Source: Ascaris suum | Taxonomy: Eukaryota; Nematoda; Chromadorea; Rhabditida; Ascarididae | DNA length: 64,000 nt | NCBI GenBank assembly: GCA_013433145.1 | Contig: CM024172.1 | Coordinates: 7,990,553-8,054,552, forward strand | Reading direction: 5' to 3' | Shown: positions 1 to 13,000 of the stretch, piece by piece | Position numbering within the stretch: position 1 is the first letter of the stretch | How the letters are laid out: each line of letters opens with the position of its first letter | The notes under the pieces: model-generated | Databases searched by the model: none | What the model was told of the DNA's origin: nothing | The model's input: the letters and a program-made list of their open reading frames with translations, nothing else | Position numbers and translations under genes: made by a program

Positions 1-2786
1 ACCTATTTCGAAGAAATTCTGCAAATATCGCCGAGTAAAGCTTTCAACATTCCCTCGCCGTTTTCAGAAGAGAGCACCTCTTTATTCACAAAATGTGTAA
101 ATAAATTCTGGTATTAATAAAAAAAAGCATAGATGCGTAACAGACGAGCTGATTTGCCATGCAGTTGACAACCCACTCATGGAACAGCTGAAGTAGTGCC
201 ACGCGCCTCAATGCATTCACAAATGGAAGCCTTTAAGGCGACTTCTTAACGTAAACAGTGGGCGCAGGTAGAAGCAACGAAACGTTTGAAGCGACACGTC
301 TATGAAAGCGATCACAACGCACCTGTCCAACTAGATTACAAAAGTGAAGGGAAGCACCCGTCCTTTGCAGCAGCACGTCGACGTCAACAACAACGCTTCC
401 GGCCACACTTCAATTACACTAAAACGATGTTCTTATGTGACGATTCTCGTTCCTTCAATCGTTCTATCGAAAGATATCGTCGGTTCCAATGCTGAGAACG
501 ACCCCATTTTTTGATTCTGAGTGGTAGGCATAGAAAGATAAGCGTTTAACGAGATCACTATCGGTTGAACGCTTTAAATGCAACTGTAAGCGGCCACTCG
601 ACCGGGACCATGTTTAACCCATCTTTATGTGGCCGTGAATTAAGCCCCATGCTAGATGGGGGACAGTGTCGTGGCCAGGCTTTATGCACACTCCACAATG
701 GAAGCTGAAACCGTTAACACTGATACATCAAACCTACCTTGAGAGCTTTTATGCATACCTATTCAAAGACGAAACTATTTTAGCGCACCTGACACAGAAT
801 TAAGCTCTTCGACCTCGTCCCTTGGAAAGTTTCATCGGCGGTATAGGTCTACTTTTAAAAAAAAAGGTAAAACAATTTGGAAAATAGTAGAAATGAGAAG
901 AATGTGGCACAGCCAACAAGAAGAGATTGAATTTCCGTTATTATCAAGAAGGTGGCCGCAGTCGTAAATTGAAGGACGAAACAAACGTGTACTAGTAACT
1001 CTCAAGTAGCCACTCATTTGGCATTTACCCTTCGTTCATTTAATTTGAATGATGTGCGAAGAATACCTCAACATGAGAAAGCGGTCATTATGACTTCTTC
1101 GATATTAAATACAGGCTGGAGACTGGACCTGCTTTTAAAGGCGTATTAGGAAGGTGGCTGTCAATATCCCAACGCGAATAATATTGCGGTGACCTCGGAA
1201 AAGAAAACACTTCGACATGCTGCTATCATAGGGTGGGTGCATGCGATGCATACGATGCAGAAGTACTATGAAAATCGGAAGTATTCGGTGTTGTAACACT
1301 CTCAGGTCAACCCAACACCCTTGAAACAGTGGCCGCCGTACATCCCACCCCCCCCCCCCCCCCCCCCCCACTGATAGAACCCTTCCACTTCGGATTGTAC
1401 TCGCGCTCCTAACATCAGCCTACATACTACCTCATTACTAAGACAATGGCAGAATGCAATGAAGGCGTATTCGTTGTTGTTGCGTGTATTGATAAATTAG
1501 GAAAATGAGATAGCTGTGCTGGAATGTGGCCAAAAAAGAGCATTGCGCCTATGACAAGAAAGACCCTAAGAACTCCGTCTCTGCGCTTTTTTGAGGGGTT
1601 CGTGACCTCGCTAGACTCTTATCCACCCCTTCCTCGGTGCCACCCTCTGCTCCCTTCTCGCACTTTGTTATCCATTCTGCTGATCGCGGGCCTGTGCATA
1701 TGACGAAGAAATAATTTCCACTGTTCTTTTTCTTCTTTTAGCACAGTGGTTGGTTAATTGAAGTTGTTCATTGCATCATTCGGAATAACAACGACTTCAG
1801 AACAAAACATTGATATGCACATGGTAAATATACCATAAACACCTCAAAGGTAACTAGTGAATGATATATGTAATAGGGATAATGATGACATGACAAGAGA
1901 AATTAAAAGGAAATGAAAATAGAGTTTGACGCATAGCCAAGGTGATGCTTTAATAAGCAGGAAGACTGACTTTATTCCTTCCAAAACTTTAGACTGTTAA
2001 TTTTGATAAGCGACAAAACCACCTCAGCTTCCATATCTCTTCTGTAGAACGTCTGAGTCACCTTCATGGCCGTCATGACTCACCTCTGAAGCATCATTCC
2101 CTTTCATCTCCAACATTTCCAGATAAACTTATTGCAGCTTCAAAGCGTAATAAACTGCATTTTGCATCCTCTAAGATTGTCACTGACCACATAATGCGAA
2201 CAATTTACATTGATTTTCTCTAGCCCGCTTTATTTTAATTGCCTTTTGCGGCTGCGCCAAGCGTCTTCCCCCTCATAGCACTTCAACGGCGGGTTTCTTT
2301 CTCATAGCAGCTGCTTGAATCTCTTGGATGAAGTCACCGTCCGGGAAAATATACTTCGTCTTCTTTGCACCAACATAGAGGCTACGGTGTATGAACCTAA
2401 TTTTCTTTCCACCGAAATAGTGGCGGTGGTATATGAACCGTCATGAGAAACAATTTTGCTAACATGGACTTTGACTGTAATGCGTAATTCTTGGAATGTG
2501 TCGATGATTTTCGTTTTTTGAGTGTCATAAATTAGGTGTTCCACTGCTGAATGCACTCCTCGTAAAAGCGGTCAAAACGGATGCTTCCCCTCTCCGACTG
2601 TCTGCATCGACTGGCTGCAAAAAAGAATTCACCGTGAAAAAGCAGCGGAGTCAATAAGCATTTTCATTTATAATGCAAAAGACCGTGAAAGGTGCTTAAT
2701 TCGTTCACGAAGCGATAGTTCTTTGTTAGACGAGTGAATAAACAAATGACTATTCGTGCAACAATTGCAGCTACAAGAAGAGATGA
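1..2786. other. Intergenic stretch, no supported gene
   Basis: I see no coding exon with splice sites and family similarity here. The only compact oddities are the C homopolymer near 1350 and a few GC-richer patches (about 590-700 and 1570-1690). A minus-strand frame at 2302-2556 is open for 84 codons and contains a short internal echo (GSYTTA and GSYTVA), but nothing else supports it. Confidence 0.5.
1348..1369. repeat. Poly-C homopolymer, 22 bases
   Basis: An uninterrupted run of 22 C (G on the minus strand) in AT-rich surroundings. The exact length should be treated as uncertain, because such tracts are slippage-prone and hard to sequence. It makes a minus-strand frame appear to encode a glycine run, which is an artefact of the homopolymer. 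Confidence 0.95.
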
Positions 2787-2792
2787 TTTAAT
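2787..2792 (-). terminator. Possible polyadenylation signal (ATTAAA)
   Basis: ATTAAA on the minus strand, about 30 bases after the stop of the open frame ending at 2823. ATTAAA is a common variant of AATAAA. It is the only independent support for that frame, and a hexamer like this is frequent by chance in AT-rich DNA. Confidence 0.25.
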
Positions 2793-2822
2793 AGCGACCA
2801 CTATCGATCCGCCAAAGTGAGA

Positions 2823-3191
2823 TCACTTCTCACGCTTTTCTTCAATTATTTCAGAAGAACGATGCTTTGTTGCCGAGTATATTTTCTGGGAGCAGCCATC
2901 TAGGTTTGACGAATTTAATGCGCTTTGCACAACAGGCATTTCGAATGCACTATCAGGTCTTTGTTTTATTTGTCCTCCGATCGTGGAACACTCTATCCCT
3001 TTAAGTGACCACAGTTTATAAGTCTCAGAGAAGATGCCCACAAGTGCTTTGCCCCGATTGCCCTTCGCAAGGTTTTCAGACTTTCGACCTTGTTTCATGC
3101 TAAAAAAGTGTAAATGTTTTCTCCATTTTCTGTTGGAGCAATTGCTGCCACTCACTTCTTTGTTTTCACCGCTTTCAGGTGGCACGTCAAC
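2823..3191 (-). CDS. Candidate terminal exon, unrecognised protein
   Basis: A 122-codon open frame on the minus strand that can start at a splice acceptor (ctag then GTTGAC) at 3191 and ends in TGA at 2823. The product would be hydrophilic, rich in Lys, Ser and Glu, with no transmembrane stretch or recognisable motif, and ends EIIEEKREK. A possible ATTAAA signal follows by about 30 bases. I do not recognise the family. An open frame of this length is expected a few times by chance in 64 kb of such DNA, so this is only a candidate; no upstream exon was identified. Confidence 0.2.
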   Translation of the reverse strand, partial: VDVPPESGENKEVSGSNCSNRKWRKHLHFFSMKQGRKSENLAKGNRGKALVGIFSETYKLWSLKGIECSTIGGQIKQRPDSAFEMPVVQSALNSSNLDGCSQKIYSATKHRSSEIIEEKREK

Positions 3192-5457
3192 CTAGCTTCA
3201 TAACAGTATGCCGTATAGTTTCCAATTCAAAAATGCTCCGATTTGAAAAAATCATCCATGAAACACATCTAAAGAGAAATATGGCCTTTATACGACGAAT
3301 CGACCGCCCATGTTCATCCTTCATTCCATACGTGACTTAGTACAATCAATGTCTTTTTTCACTTCTGTTTTCATGTGTACCGTTCATATATATGTTTCGC
3401 GTCAGTCTGCCATACTCAACTATGATTTTATTCACTTCTCATGTACAGTTTTCTTTATTCCTATTTGAATAAAATTCCTTTACGTTGCCCCGAAAACCCG
3501 TTATTAATGAAATCGAGCACTCATATGTGAATCTCAAATTTAAAAAAATCCTTTCGGCTGGATGAAGCGATGCGATGCTTTGCCTCAATTATGATACTTC
3601 TTTGCATTGATAGCGCATCGCAACCACGGAAGAAATTTAGGCATTTGATACTCGATAGTGATCCGGTTTGGTGTTCTAAACATTGCTATATTACAGTAGC
3701 AGTAGGTGAGTGAATGGCAGGGTCAGTTTCACTTACGATGGAAAACGAATTTCCGCATGCTTTTGGTATTTTTTGCTGATCGATAATTAAACTAAGTTCG
3801 CAACTGAACGAGTCAGGACTTCCGTAACTAAATGCATCCTCATGCAATATGCAAATGAAGAACTCCCGTATGCACATATATGCATACACACGCGAAATAA
3901 CAATTTATAACAATCAATCACCATGCCAAAACCCACACATGAACATATGTACTATTTGCCGTCTTGATTGGACAACAGATTTAACCTTACCCGTAAGCCG
4001 ATTAACGATGGAATGTAAGGTGATTCTTCTGACTTAAGAGCATCGGAGTAACGATGGAGTACAAAAGCGTAATTTAAGGATCACTTAGGAAAAGAAGGTG
4101 GAGATCCAAGGTAGCGGTTTTATTTTCTTTTTCCAGTGGGCGATGCTTCGGAGGTATTGAAAATGAAGCAGTCCAGCTGCCTTGCAGGCACCCTTATTTG
4201 GATGCTTTCGAGTTTGCACGACATTTCGATTATCGTGCTATTGAACACTAAATTTTCATCTCCTCTTTGAAAGTTCTGTAACTAACAGAAGGCCAAGAGA
4301 TAATTCTTTTTAATGAAGTGATAGAATTTCGCTAAATTTCTCTTCTGGGTACAAGCCACAATTACAGTTAGTGGCCAATGGGCGAACTTTGGCAGTCTAA
4401 TATGAGAGCCATCGTAGAGACCTACGTGCATCCGAATTGAGGGACCCGTAAAACGTAATAATCATCCGAGCGCTTTTAGTGGATCAATTCCCTTCGAAGA
4501 TTTCTATTGGAAGACAGTCTAGGAGGTGGAGCACAACATGCTTCTCGCAAAATAACTCAATGAGTAGCAAAAGCAACGATTCGAAGACAAATACCAATGA
4601 CGGTATTATCTTTGGCGTTCTGTTAGATTCGGAAATATGATAAGCTCATCACGAAGCTTTACTGAACACCGAACACGTTCTACGTCCGGAATGTCTAGCT
4701 AGCCGAAAAGATCGCATTGCACGATGCGCTCGTCGCGACATTGCATATGAAAATATGCACATTCCGGATAGCTCGATCGTTGCTTATTCCATTTTAAAAG
4801 CTTTGTTCTTTTCTTTAGTGATTTCTTGCCTTTATTTATACATGCACTTTATTGTTCCCTCTCATGAAAATTTCCTATTTATTTATCCGCTTACATCGTT
4901 ATGAATCCTAACAATATTTGTTATGAAATGAGTTTCCTATAGAAGGTTGTGGTATTTTGCGATGGAATGAAGGCTAAGTCGACATTTGGAAGTAGAGAAG
5001 AGAAACGAAGAAACGAGCGAAACTTCTTAAATAAAGTGGGAATGAGAAAAACACGAAAGAGAAAAGAAATTATACGAAATGCAAAAGCATATTGCACGTA
5101 ATGAACAACAGTAAGGAAACGTGGAGAGGAGACAGAACGTATCATCGCCGTGTGGCTGTCAGAATGTTATCTGTGCGAAGGCAACTTTGAGGATTTTGAA
5201 TGAATTTAAAGCAATCCTTGTGCTCATTCGACACTTTAATTGACAAGTCGCAACGATATTTGCAGACACCCCTTTTGCACTAATCAACGATGTTCACGTA
5301 ATGTACTCTATTTTGACTCACAACCGTCTAAAATTCATCACCTCTGAAAAGAAACGGTTTTGTCTGGTGTTAGGTATGGCCAACTCAAGATATCTACTGT
5401 GACCTAACATTGCAATGCTCACATTTACTCGTATAATCGACTACTGTTCTTCAAATA
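3192..5457. other. Intergenic stretch, nothing recognised
   Basis: No open frame with good splice sites, no tandem repeat and no RNA gene were seen. Open frames here are short and AT-driven. Confidence 0.5.
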
Positions 5458-5491
5458 ATGTTATTTATCGCCTTATGTGCTCTTGAGCCGT

Positions 5492-5519
5492 CCCAGGTGA
5501 TACCTGGGGTCTATATAAG
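5492..5519 (+). promoter_or_regulatory. Near-perfect palindrome followed by a TATA box
   Basis: CCCAGGT-GAT-ACCTGGG (5492-5508) is a 7-base inverted repeat with a 3-base centre. TATATAAG follows at 5512-5519, and then about 200 bases that are clearly GC-richer than the surroundings (about 5520-5725). The arrangement resembles a compact RNA polymerase II core promoter or the promoter part of a retroelement long terminal repeat. The GC-rich tract is open in two plus-strand frames, but neither product is recognisable. Which transcript, if any, starts here is unknown. Confidence 0.35.
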
Positions 5520-5836
5520 TCGGGCTTCGGCCGCTTTCAATGTCTCTGGTCTTTGGTTCTCCTTTCCGTGGTGCTCCCCTATAAACTACTTCTATCCCCC
5601 TTGTGCTTTCGATATCGGCATCGACAGACGGTTATCGGCTACTGCCCTCTGCCTACACTCGGTCCCTCATGCCGTCGCCGCCAGTCACAACATCCAGCTG
5701 GCAGAGCATCTAGTGTAGCTGAAACTGAGTTGCACGAGTACTCCATGCTTAAGCACATGCATAATTTGTGCAAAAGTTAGAAGAATCCGGGAAAACACAT
5801 CATAATAACCAATTTTCAGTTTTTCAGAATCGAAAC

Positions 5837-6174
5837 CTTGGCTAACTCGGTGGGAAATTGCCGACATCCATCAAGTACGAGAAGATTTGCGTTGTAGGAT
5901 ACTGCCAAGTCCTCCACCAAAAAATAATACGAGCTAGCAGTAACGCGATATTTAGCGTCAAATTGCCCAATTTGCGTCTCAAAGGGAGAACCGATGCACG
6001 ATGCCAACTCGGTCTTTGATTTGCTGTCAATGAGCGTCCACAAACTTTTACATTGATCTTTGCGTTCATCGAGAAAAGGTATTCGGTGAGTGCAGAAAAT
6101 TCGGTTCTTCCTTTTCTCCAATACTAGCGCATCAAAGCCGAAGCGAGGCGTGGTGCTCAACGGTCTCTTGACTT
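5837..6174 (-). CDS. Candidate exon, possibly part of a broken gene
   Basis: A minus-strand open segment of 112 codons that can be bounded by an acceptor (cacttcag at 6175-6182) and a donor (AAG then gtttcg at 5836). The phases would be consistent (2 bases in, phase 0 out). The product has mixed composition (motifs such as RFGFDALVLEKRKN and YFLVEDLAVSYNANLLVLDG) and looks protein-like, but I do not recognise it. Immediately upstream another minus-strand frame (6377 to about 6190, containing IRIDMTTKYLQIVCRGG) reads towards it in a different frame. Only about 23 bases separate a possible donor and acceptor, which is too short for an intron. This could be a frameshifted pseudogene, two exons of a diverged gene, or chance. 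Confidence 0.25.
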
Positions 6175-7085
6175 CTGAAGTGAGGTAAAAATCTCACTCG
6201 TGGTCCGCCTCTGCAGACAATTTGCAAATACTTTGTGGTCATGTCAATGCGTATCTGTGTGGTGCCTGTCAATCGATTTTCCCGACTGTTCAAATTTGAA
6301 GGGAAAGCGTCGAAGCTATGATAACGAAGTGTAATGAACATGAATATAGCTTGTATCATGAAGCAGTCACTGCACAAACTTTTGAGGTGGTTGAGGCCGG
6401 TCCTCCATCTTCCACATTATTGACTTCGATTACGAACAATTAAGCTCATTATAAATTTGCATACGTCCAACATCGATCAGAGATGATCTACATGGGCGGC
6501 AGGTCTATTCGAAGTCTGAGCGTGTCGTTTCATTATTCTTTAGAATTTAATGAAAGCGGTTGGTCACATAAGGAAGTGAAAGGTAGTGAGATTCTTTACC
6601 TATGCGATGGCGAAATTTGCATTCTAAACCGGCGTAGGACGTGTTGGTTGCTACAGGAGACTTTTAAAGTGCATGTCCGCAGGCTTTATTCTAGCGTTGA
6701 TAGGCGCTTAAATGCATATGCATTTGTTCATGAATTATGCACTTTGTTTTCGATTTCCTAATTGCTAACTTCATTTGAGTTTTCTCGTTTTAATTGAGTC
6801 AGTGAACGGCAGATATTCTTCTTGCTTTGTTTCTTCCACCGAAGAGGCATAGAAGTGAACTGTATTGCAGACATCTTTCGTCACAAATGCGAAATGCTGT
6901 CACCTTAATGAAACGTTTTATCCCTTCAATCAGAAACGCGTCGCGATTTGGTGCTGAATTGTTGTGTCAAGCTTCGTTAGTGGCATTCTTCCCTAACGCA
7001 TCAGGTCCCACCCATTCATCGACGATTTGGTTACTCGAGGTTTCCGTGATGAACTTTTTCATGATTAAGGGCGAACTGCTCGGTG

Positions 7086-10000
7086 ATGGCGTTCGTGGCC
7101 GGTGATCTATGGCTTATATCAGCGCCTGGTGAGAAGACCGCTCAGGAAACGTGGGACAAACTGAATCGCACGACAACCAACCTCTCAAACAACTACAAAT
7201 TCAATATTCCTGACTTGAAGGTTTTTTCTCAACATTTATGAACTCCTGTTCCTACGTTCATCTGGAGAAAGGTGTTTTTTATGCGAGGGATTTACCACCG
7301 AATGCTCCAAAACGCGTTTTCAAGTCACGCGCACATTTTTCCTTACAAAAGACCTGACTTTTTAATTATGCGGTAATTTCCCTGCTTTGGATAAGATGGA
7401 ATTTTTCTCTTTTTTTGTCGAAGATGGTTGCAATCGCTAAAAGAATTGAAATGAGAGGAGATCACAACCGGCAATGCACCCTCCCACTAAACAAAACTTG
7501 GGAACTTGTCGGTTAAAGCGCTTTTGCATCAAGCATTAAAGTAGGCAATGGGGTGAGATTGAAAAATAGTCAGTAACGGAGATCACTCGAAAATTCCCCT
7601 CAGCGAAGCCACTATCGCTTATGCGTTCATCCTTACCGTTCCACCTTTACAATGATGATCTCTAAATGCCTACTCTCCATATATTTTGCTTGTTCTTTAT
7701 ACATTCCTCTACGTGAAGGATTGTGCATAAAAAAAGTATGTGCATTTGTATGTGCAAATCAATGCTTCCTAGCAAATTTTCGTACAGTAAAGAATGGCAA
7801 ATGAATGGGAGCCGGATGATCATTCATATAATTGTGAATTAAAGTCTGGTGTCATCTTGAACCCAGGTGAGCAGTGCATATTGAGTGAGATTAGGATGTT
7901 TGTTGGTTCACTAACAACAACTGATTGATGTTGCAGGTGGGCACATTGGATCAGCTAGTAGGCCTCTCTGACGATCTCGCAAAGTTGGACACAACAGCTG
8001 AACAGTAAGCACTTCCTGGAACTCTGTTGCATCACCCTGCTCAGTGTGTTCTGATAAGGCTGCCCTACTGCCCAACAAACAATGATGCACAGTTTTGCAT
8101 TTCGTACACCGTCGGAAGCACGATCTTTAGACATCAGCAAAGTTTTGCAGTCCATTTGCACGAACATTTTTGTTACTTGGTGAAGTGCTTTCGACAGGAA
8201 ATGTTCGTTGTTTACTCGTCGTTTGAAGGAAATATTATTTTAAAAAGACCTTTTTGTTTATCAAAAATGACCCTGTTAATTGATGGGACATGTCACATGG
8301 TGGCATGAACTTCACGAATCCACTATTCTTTATGGATTCCGAGAGCATCGAAACTGCTGCCTAATGTTGCGGACGTATACTTCTCTGTGCAGGCAGCACC
8401 ATCTTGCAGCAGTTCGATAGAGGACTAACTAGCCATCGTATCGTTCCTTGTTGTCTGCTGGCATTAGCATGTGAGATAACTTTTTTTGCCATACCACAGC
8501 TGGTTTTGTTCTCCACTTCTCATTCTTGCACTGATGCAGAAACTGCTCCCTCGATATTTGCTGAAGACATTCGCTCGATCCCTTTGCCTTGCATACTGCC
8601 TCCTCGAATGCTGTTAGCAAGTAGCAACGCTCACAAAGGGTAATAATTGCACACGCTTTCTGCAAAACAGCAATGATACTTTCGATTAAAGTGGCTAATC
8701 TGGAAGGGGATCTAGCCCTCATTCCATCTGCAACATAGTGCTTTGCTTTTATGTTCGCCGTTACTTTGCAGTTGCATAGTTGGAAAAATAATTTCAGGGT
8801 GACAAGAAATTGGTGCAGTACTTTGGCGAAGTTTTGGAAGACGAACGTGATAAGCTCGCCGAAAACCTCGTTGTTGGTGGCAGTATGTTTATTCACTTAC
8901 GTTTCTTCGTAATAAAATGCGTGTCTGTTTTCGATTGAACGTGCTTCTTGAAGCAGCGGAGGTCTCTGCGCTGTTTGAAAAGGGAATGGGAGGGGGCGGG
9001 GGGATGGGAACTGCAGTTACAGCGCAAGAACTGTCTTGAAAGTAGAGTGCTCAACAAATACAGTAAGTGCAAGTAGTATTAACCAGTAGTGCAGTCGGTA
9101 TGATGTTGTACTTGCGCTTCTCCCCCAAAGGAGTACAACGCTCTCTGTCATGTACTTACACCGTATTTGAAGTCCTGGATTTGATACGACACTGCACTCT
9201 GCTTGGAATAAATAAAAGACAAGCGTTTTACAGAAAGTGCAGTAGTTTTTAGCACGATGGCTTCATTGAAATTATCAGTTCTCTTTTATTGCGCTCTTTT
9301 TGGATTTTCGTTTCCGTGTGGATATTTATTTTCTTTGCGCACTTATTGTGCTCTGTTGTAGAGGATGTGAAGACATACGTAACAAAATTTCAATGGGAAG
9401 GTGCGAAATATCCCCTCAAGCAGTCGCTGAAGGTTCTCAGTGAAATCATTGGCAAAGTGAGTTGTTTTACGCTTCGAAGTGGAGAAATAGGAGTATGACT
9501 GAGTATCTGTGCGTTAATTGACATGAAAGGAAAAATTGCACATCCAGGTGCTGCTTTTAATAAATATTTTATTTTCCTTCGTGATGTTTTTTTTATTTCT
9601 CTATTGAATTGCTTAGTTTTTTTCTCTATTTAAGGAAATTTTAGAACAGCGATCGCTCTCTATTGTAATTTCATTTTTAAGCAAATAACACAAATCGATA
9701 ACGATCTGAAAACAAAGGCGACGACGTACAACAATCTCAAGAACAGTCTCGCGTCTATTGATCGCAAAGCAACGTAAGTGTTTCTTTCTGCGTACTACCT
9801 GAATTCCGACTTTTCTTTTGTTCGGCAAAATGATCGAACGCAATTTTCAGTGGGAGTTTTTCTGTGGAAGTTGCAATAAATTGATGTGAAATGGCTGTCA
9901 CTATGTATTTTTTCTCTTTCTTTTAGGCGGCATTAGCGCTGAACTCGCTCTTTACTGCTTTCATCCATAAATGTAACAATCACTGAGTATTTGGTTTTAA

Positions 10001-13000
10001 TTTCTTTGTACGTTTGTTGAACTGCTTAGAATTTCAATCCTTTTATCTGAGTCGGAGCAGAAATTCGCTTGGATATGAAGTGCTTTTTAGATAATACAGA
10101 AGTGCGACATTGAATATATTTTTTAATTACCAGACCTTTTTGTTTCTTATTAGAGTGTTGCTGTAAGAATTGAGACAGATTTAGACAGCAGTGAGTGGCG
10201 AAGAAAACCCCTTTTCGAGAAGTTTTCGAGCTCAACGAACATCCGGATCACTTTTGAGTGTTAAATAGGCATTTATTTCCTATCACATAAATCAGCATAG
10301 GTTGCAATAAAGTTTTCCTCATTTCAGAGGCAGTTTGATAACGAAGGATCTATCCGATATTGTGAAAGCGGAAGATTTCGTGTTAAATTCAGAATATCTT
10401 CAGACGCTTATGGTTGTTGTGCCAAAGTGAGAGGATCTCAGCTTTGAAAAATTTGTTTTTCTGATATATTCCATTTCATTTATATTTATAATGTTCACAT
10501 TAAATCAAATATCGATCTAATTGCAGCGACGTTCCCACTTCATCGGTTGTTACTTTTCGTTGCTTTTTTCGCAGAATCTTGAATCTTTCATTTGTTTTCT
10601 GTTCCCCGAATGGTACATAGAAATGCATTGCTCTTTGTTAAACGTTTTTAATTGATAATTTTCACTGTGCTCTTTGTAGAACGTTGGTGAAAGATTGGAA
10701 CTCAAAATATGAGACGCTCGCCGATATGGTCGTACCTGGATCTTCGCGATTGATCACCGAGGATGGAGATCAAATGCTATTCTCCGTAACACTCTTCAAA
10801 AAAGTCATTGAGGAATATAAGACACATTGCCGCGAACACAAGTTCGTCTTCAGCTTTGCAGTCGTAACTAACTCTCATCAAAAGGGCGTTTCGTTTATAT
10901 TGCTAATGTTATGACTGCAGTGGAGGCGAGGGACTGAGGGCGGAAAAGATAAAATCACTGAGGGGATTGCATAGTGCGCTAATTAAAGCAGTCTTAAACG
11001 GAAACGTGGGAATGCAGAAACGGCTGAAAGAGGCTTCTGGACGAGACAGTTCTCAGTTCCGAAAGCAGATTTTATTCTCGCAACGTTCGATGTTTTCACT
11101 GAGTATTTTCGAGGCTCGCAACTTGTTTCGCTGCTCCTTTCTTTGAATTTCTTTAGTTCGCTCGCCGAATAGGCTAAAATGAGTTCATCAAGGTTGTGAT
11201 TTTGACAAACCTTTTGATTGTTATGCGAATTTAAAAGTTTAATTTTGACATTAAATAAATGCAGTAGTAGAAAACTCGGGTTTCTTGAAGGCCATTGTCC
11301 AGTAATGGTGGCTGCCTCAAAAATTTATTTTACTTTCCCTCGTTACACCCATCACCAGTGATATTCCCGAAAATTAGCTGAAGCCAGCAAGCGTAAGTGG
11401 CCTTTAGCTCGTCTAGTCGTCCAGGTCTCCTTAAGGATCTGCACCCTCTATCGGGCTGCGGTCGAGTAAATTGCGGGACAACGCAGGTATAAGGGGCGAG
11501 CAGTTCATTACACTTACACAGGAAGATGACAGAAAGGAGATACTAGGATAGCTTCAATCGCCGGCATGATCCAGCTGTCGAACTCCTCCACTTTGCCACT
11601 GATCACCTCTCGCACTTCAACGGCAACCCCTGGGCTCATTCGGATTGATGATCAGTTTAGAAGCCGGAATGAATGCATGAGTACATCAGTCCCTTTATAC
11701 CCTCGGGCTAGCCTCACGATCCATACTGGACACTCGTTTGATCTGCATGTATGCTCCTTACCTTCATTGGCTTATCTTTTACGGCGCACTGTTCCCACTT
11801 GATCTATAGCCGACTGGCCTACGTTGCAGTTAATGCAATTTAAAAAGAGCACTGGTCTTCAAAGTGAGTGCGATTGTTATGTAGCATTTTCATCTGGCGG
11901 AGTCGATTTGCTGTTATAAGTAGCGCTTTGCATCTTTAAAGGTATCATATGGGCAGTGTGGGAGCAGAGACAGTGGAGTAGGGAATGTTTGCTTTGTTCA
12001 GCATAGTCTTGCTTAGTAAGCCGTTTTCTGCCCGAGAATGCATCCGATTTCGCAAATATCCGAATCTTTCACTACATTTGATGGCTAGAAAACGATGTAA
12101 TCCGGCGTGTGATACCCACTTAATGTTTTCATTATATTTCCACGCGAACAGTATTCAAGCCATGCTCATTTAAAGGTTTGTGGTGCGTGATTTTGTCTAC
12201 GATGAGGAGTCTCTTAAAGCAGGACGTACGGAGAGAGACAAATTGGTGCAGGAGAAGCAAAAGCAGTATGCCCCGTTAGTGAGATGGCTAAAGATCAACT
12301 TCGGTGAAATTTTCATTGCATATGTGCATGTGAAGGCGTTGAGAGTATTCGTCGAAAGTGTGCTCAGGTGAGCGTATCTAATCCTTGGCATGTCGTTTCC
12401 ATATGATAGAAATAGTAGCTTTTTATGTTTGCTTCCCTTATTTCCTCAACTCAAAATAATGCATCTGAGTGTTTTTAGAGACTGCTTTTTCGTATAGAAT
12501 TTGTGATCGATTTGCAGGGGTAACGTAAACAAAATTATGGAAAGCATAGCTGATTGGCCGAATTTCACATCGCGAGCTGTTGTGCATTACATCATTTGAT
12601 GGATTAATGGAGACAAATTTGAGAAATAGCGAGGGGGAGAGGGGGTGACGGCAGGTGACATCACAGTTTATTAAACAGTCGGCTGGCTCAAAATGCCAGC
12701 ACCGTAAATTAATGTTCGTTTTCGAAAAAGCAACTGCCAGATTGTAATGAACTTGATCAAAACATGTGCCCAACTTTGGAGGCATTTCAAGGATTTATCG
12801 ATTACAATTTGCGAATGGACGCTCCTCGTGTTTTTCTCCTTCGTTCTCTGTGCTTTACAGTATACTTAGCATCCATTTGCCATTATTGCGTTCGAAGAAT
12901 TCCGACGATCTTATTGGGAATTTGTGAGTAGTTTTTAGCCCGTAAAAAGAAGCACGCGAATGGATGCTTGCATAGTCCATTTCTTAATGCGATCATATTT

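Noticed and set aside
1135..1371. Minus-strand frame starting with a glycine run
   Set aside because: The glycine run is the poly-C homopolymer, and nothing else supports a gene.
2302..2556. Minus-strand 84-codon frame with GSYTTA/GSYTVA echo
   Set aside because: The echo comes from a short imperfect DNA repeat; there is no splice site, signal peptide or family match.
8429..8896. A 155-codon minus-strand frame opposite vha-11
   Set aside because: It is antisense to vha-11 exon 3 and intron sequence, has no splice support and has no recognisable motif.
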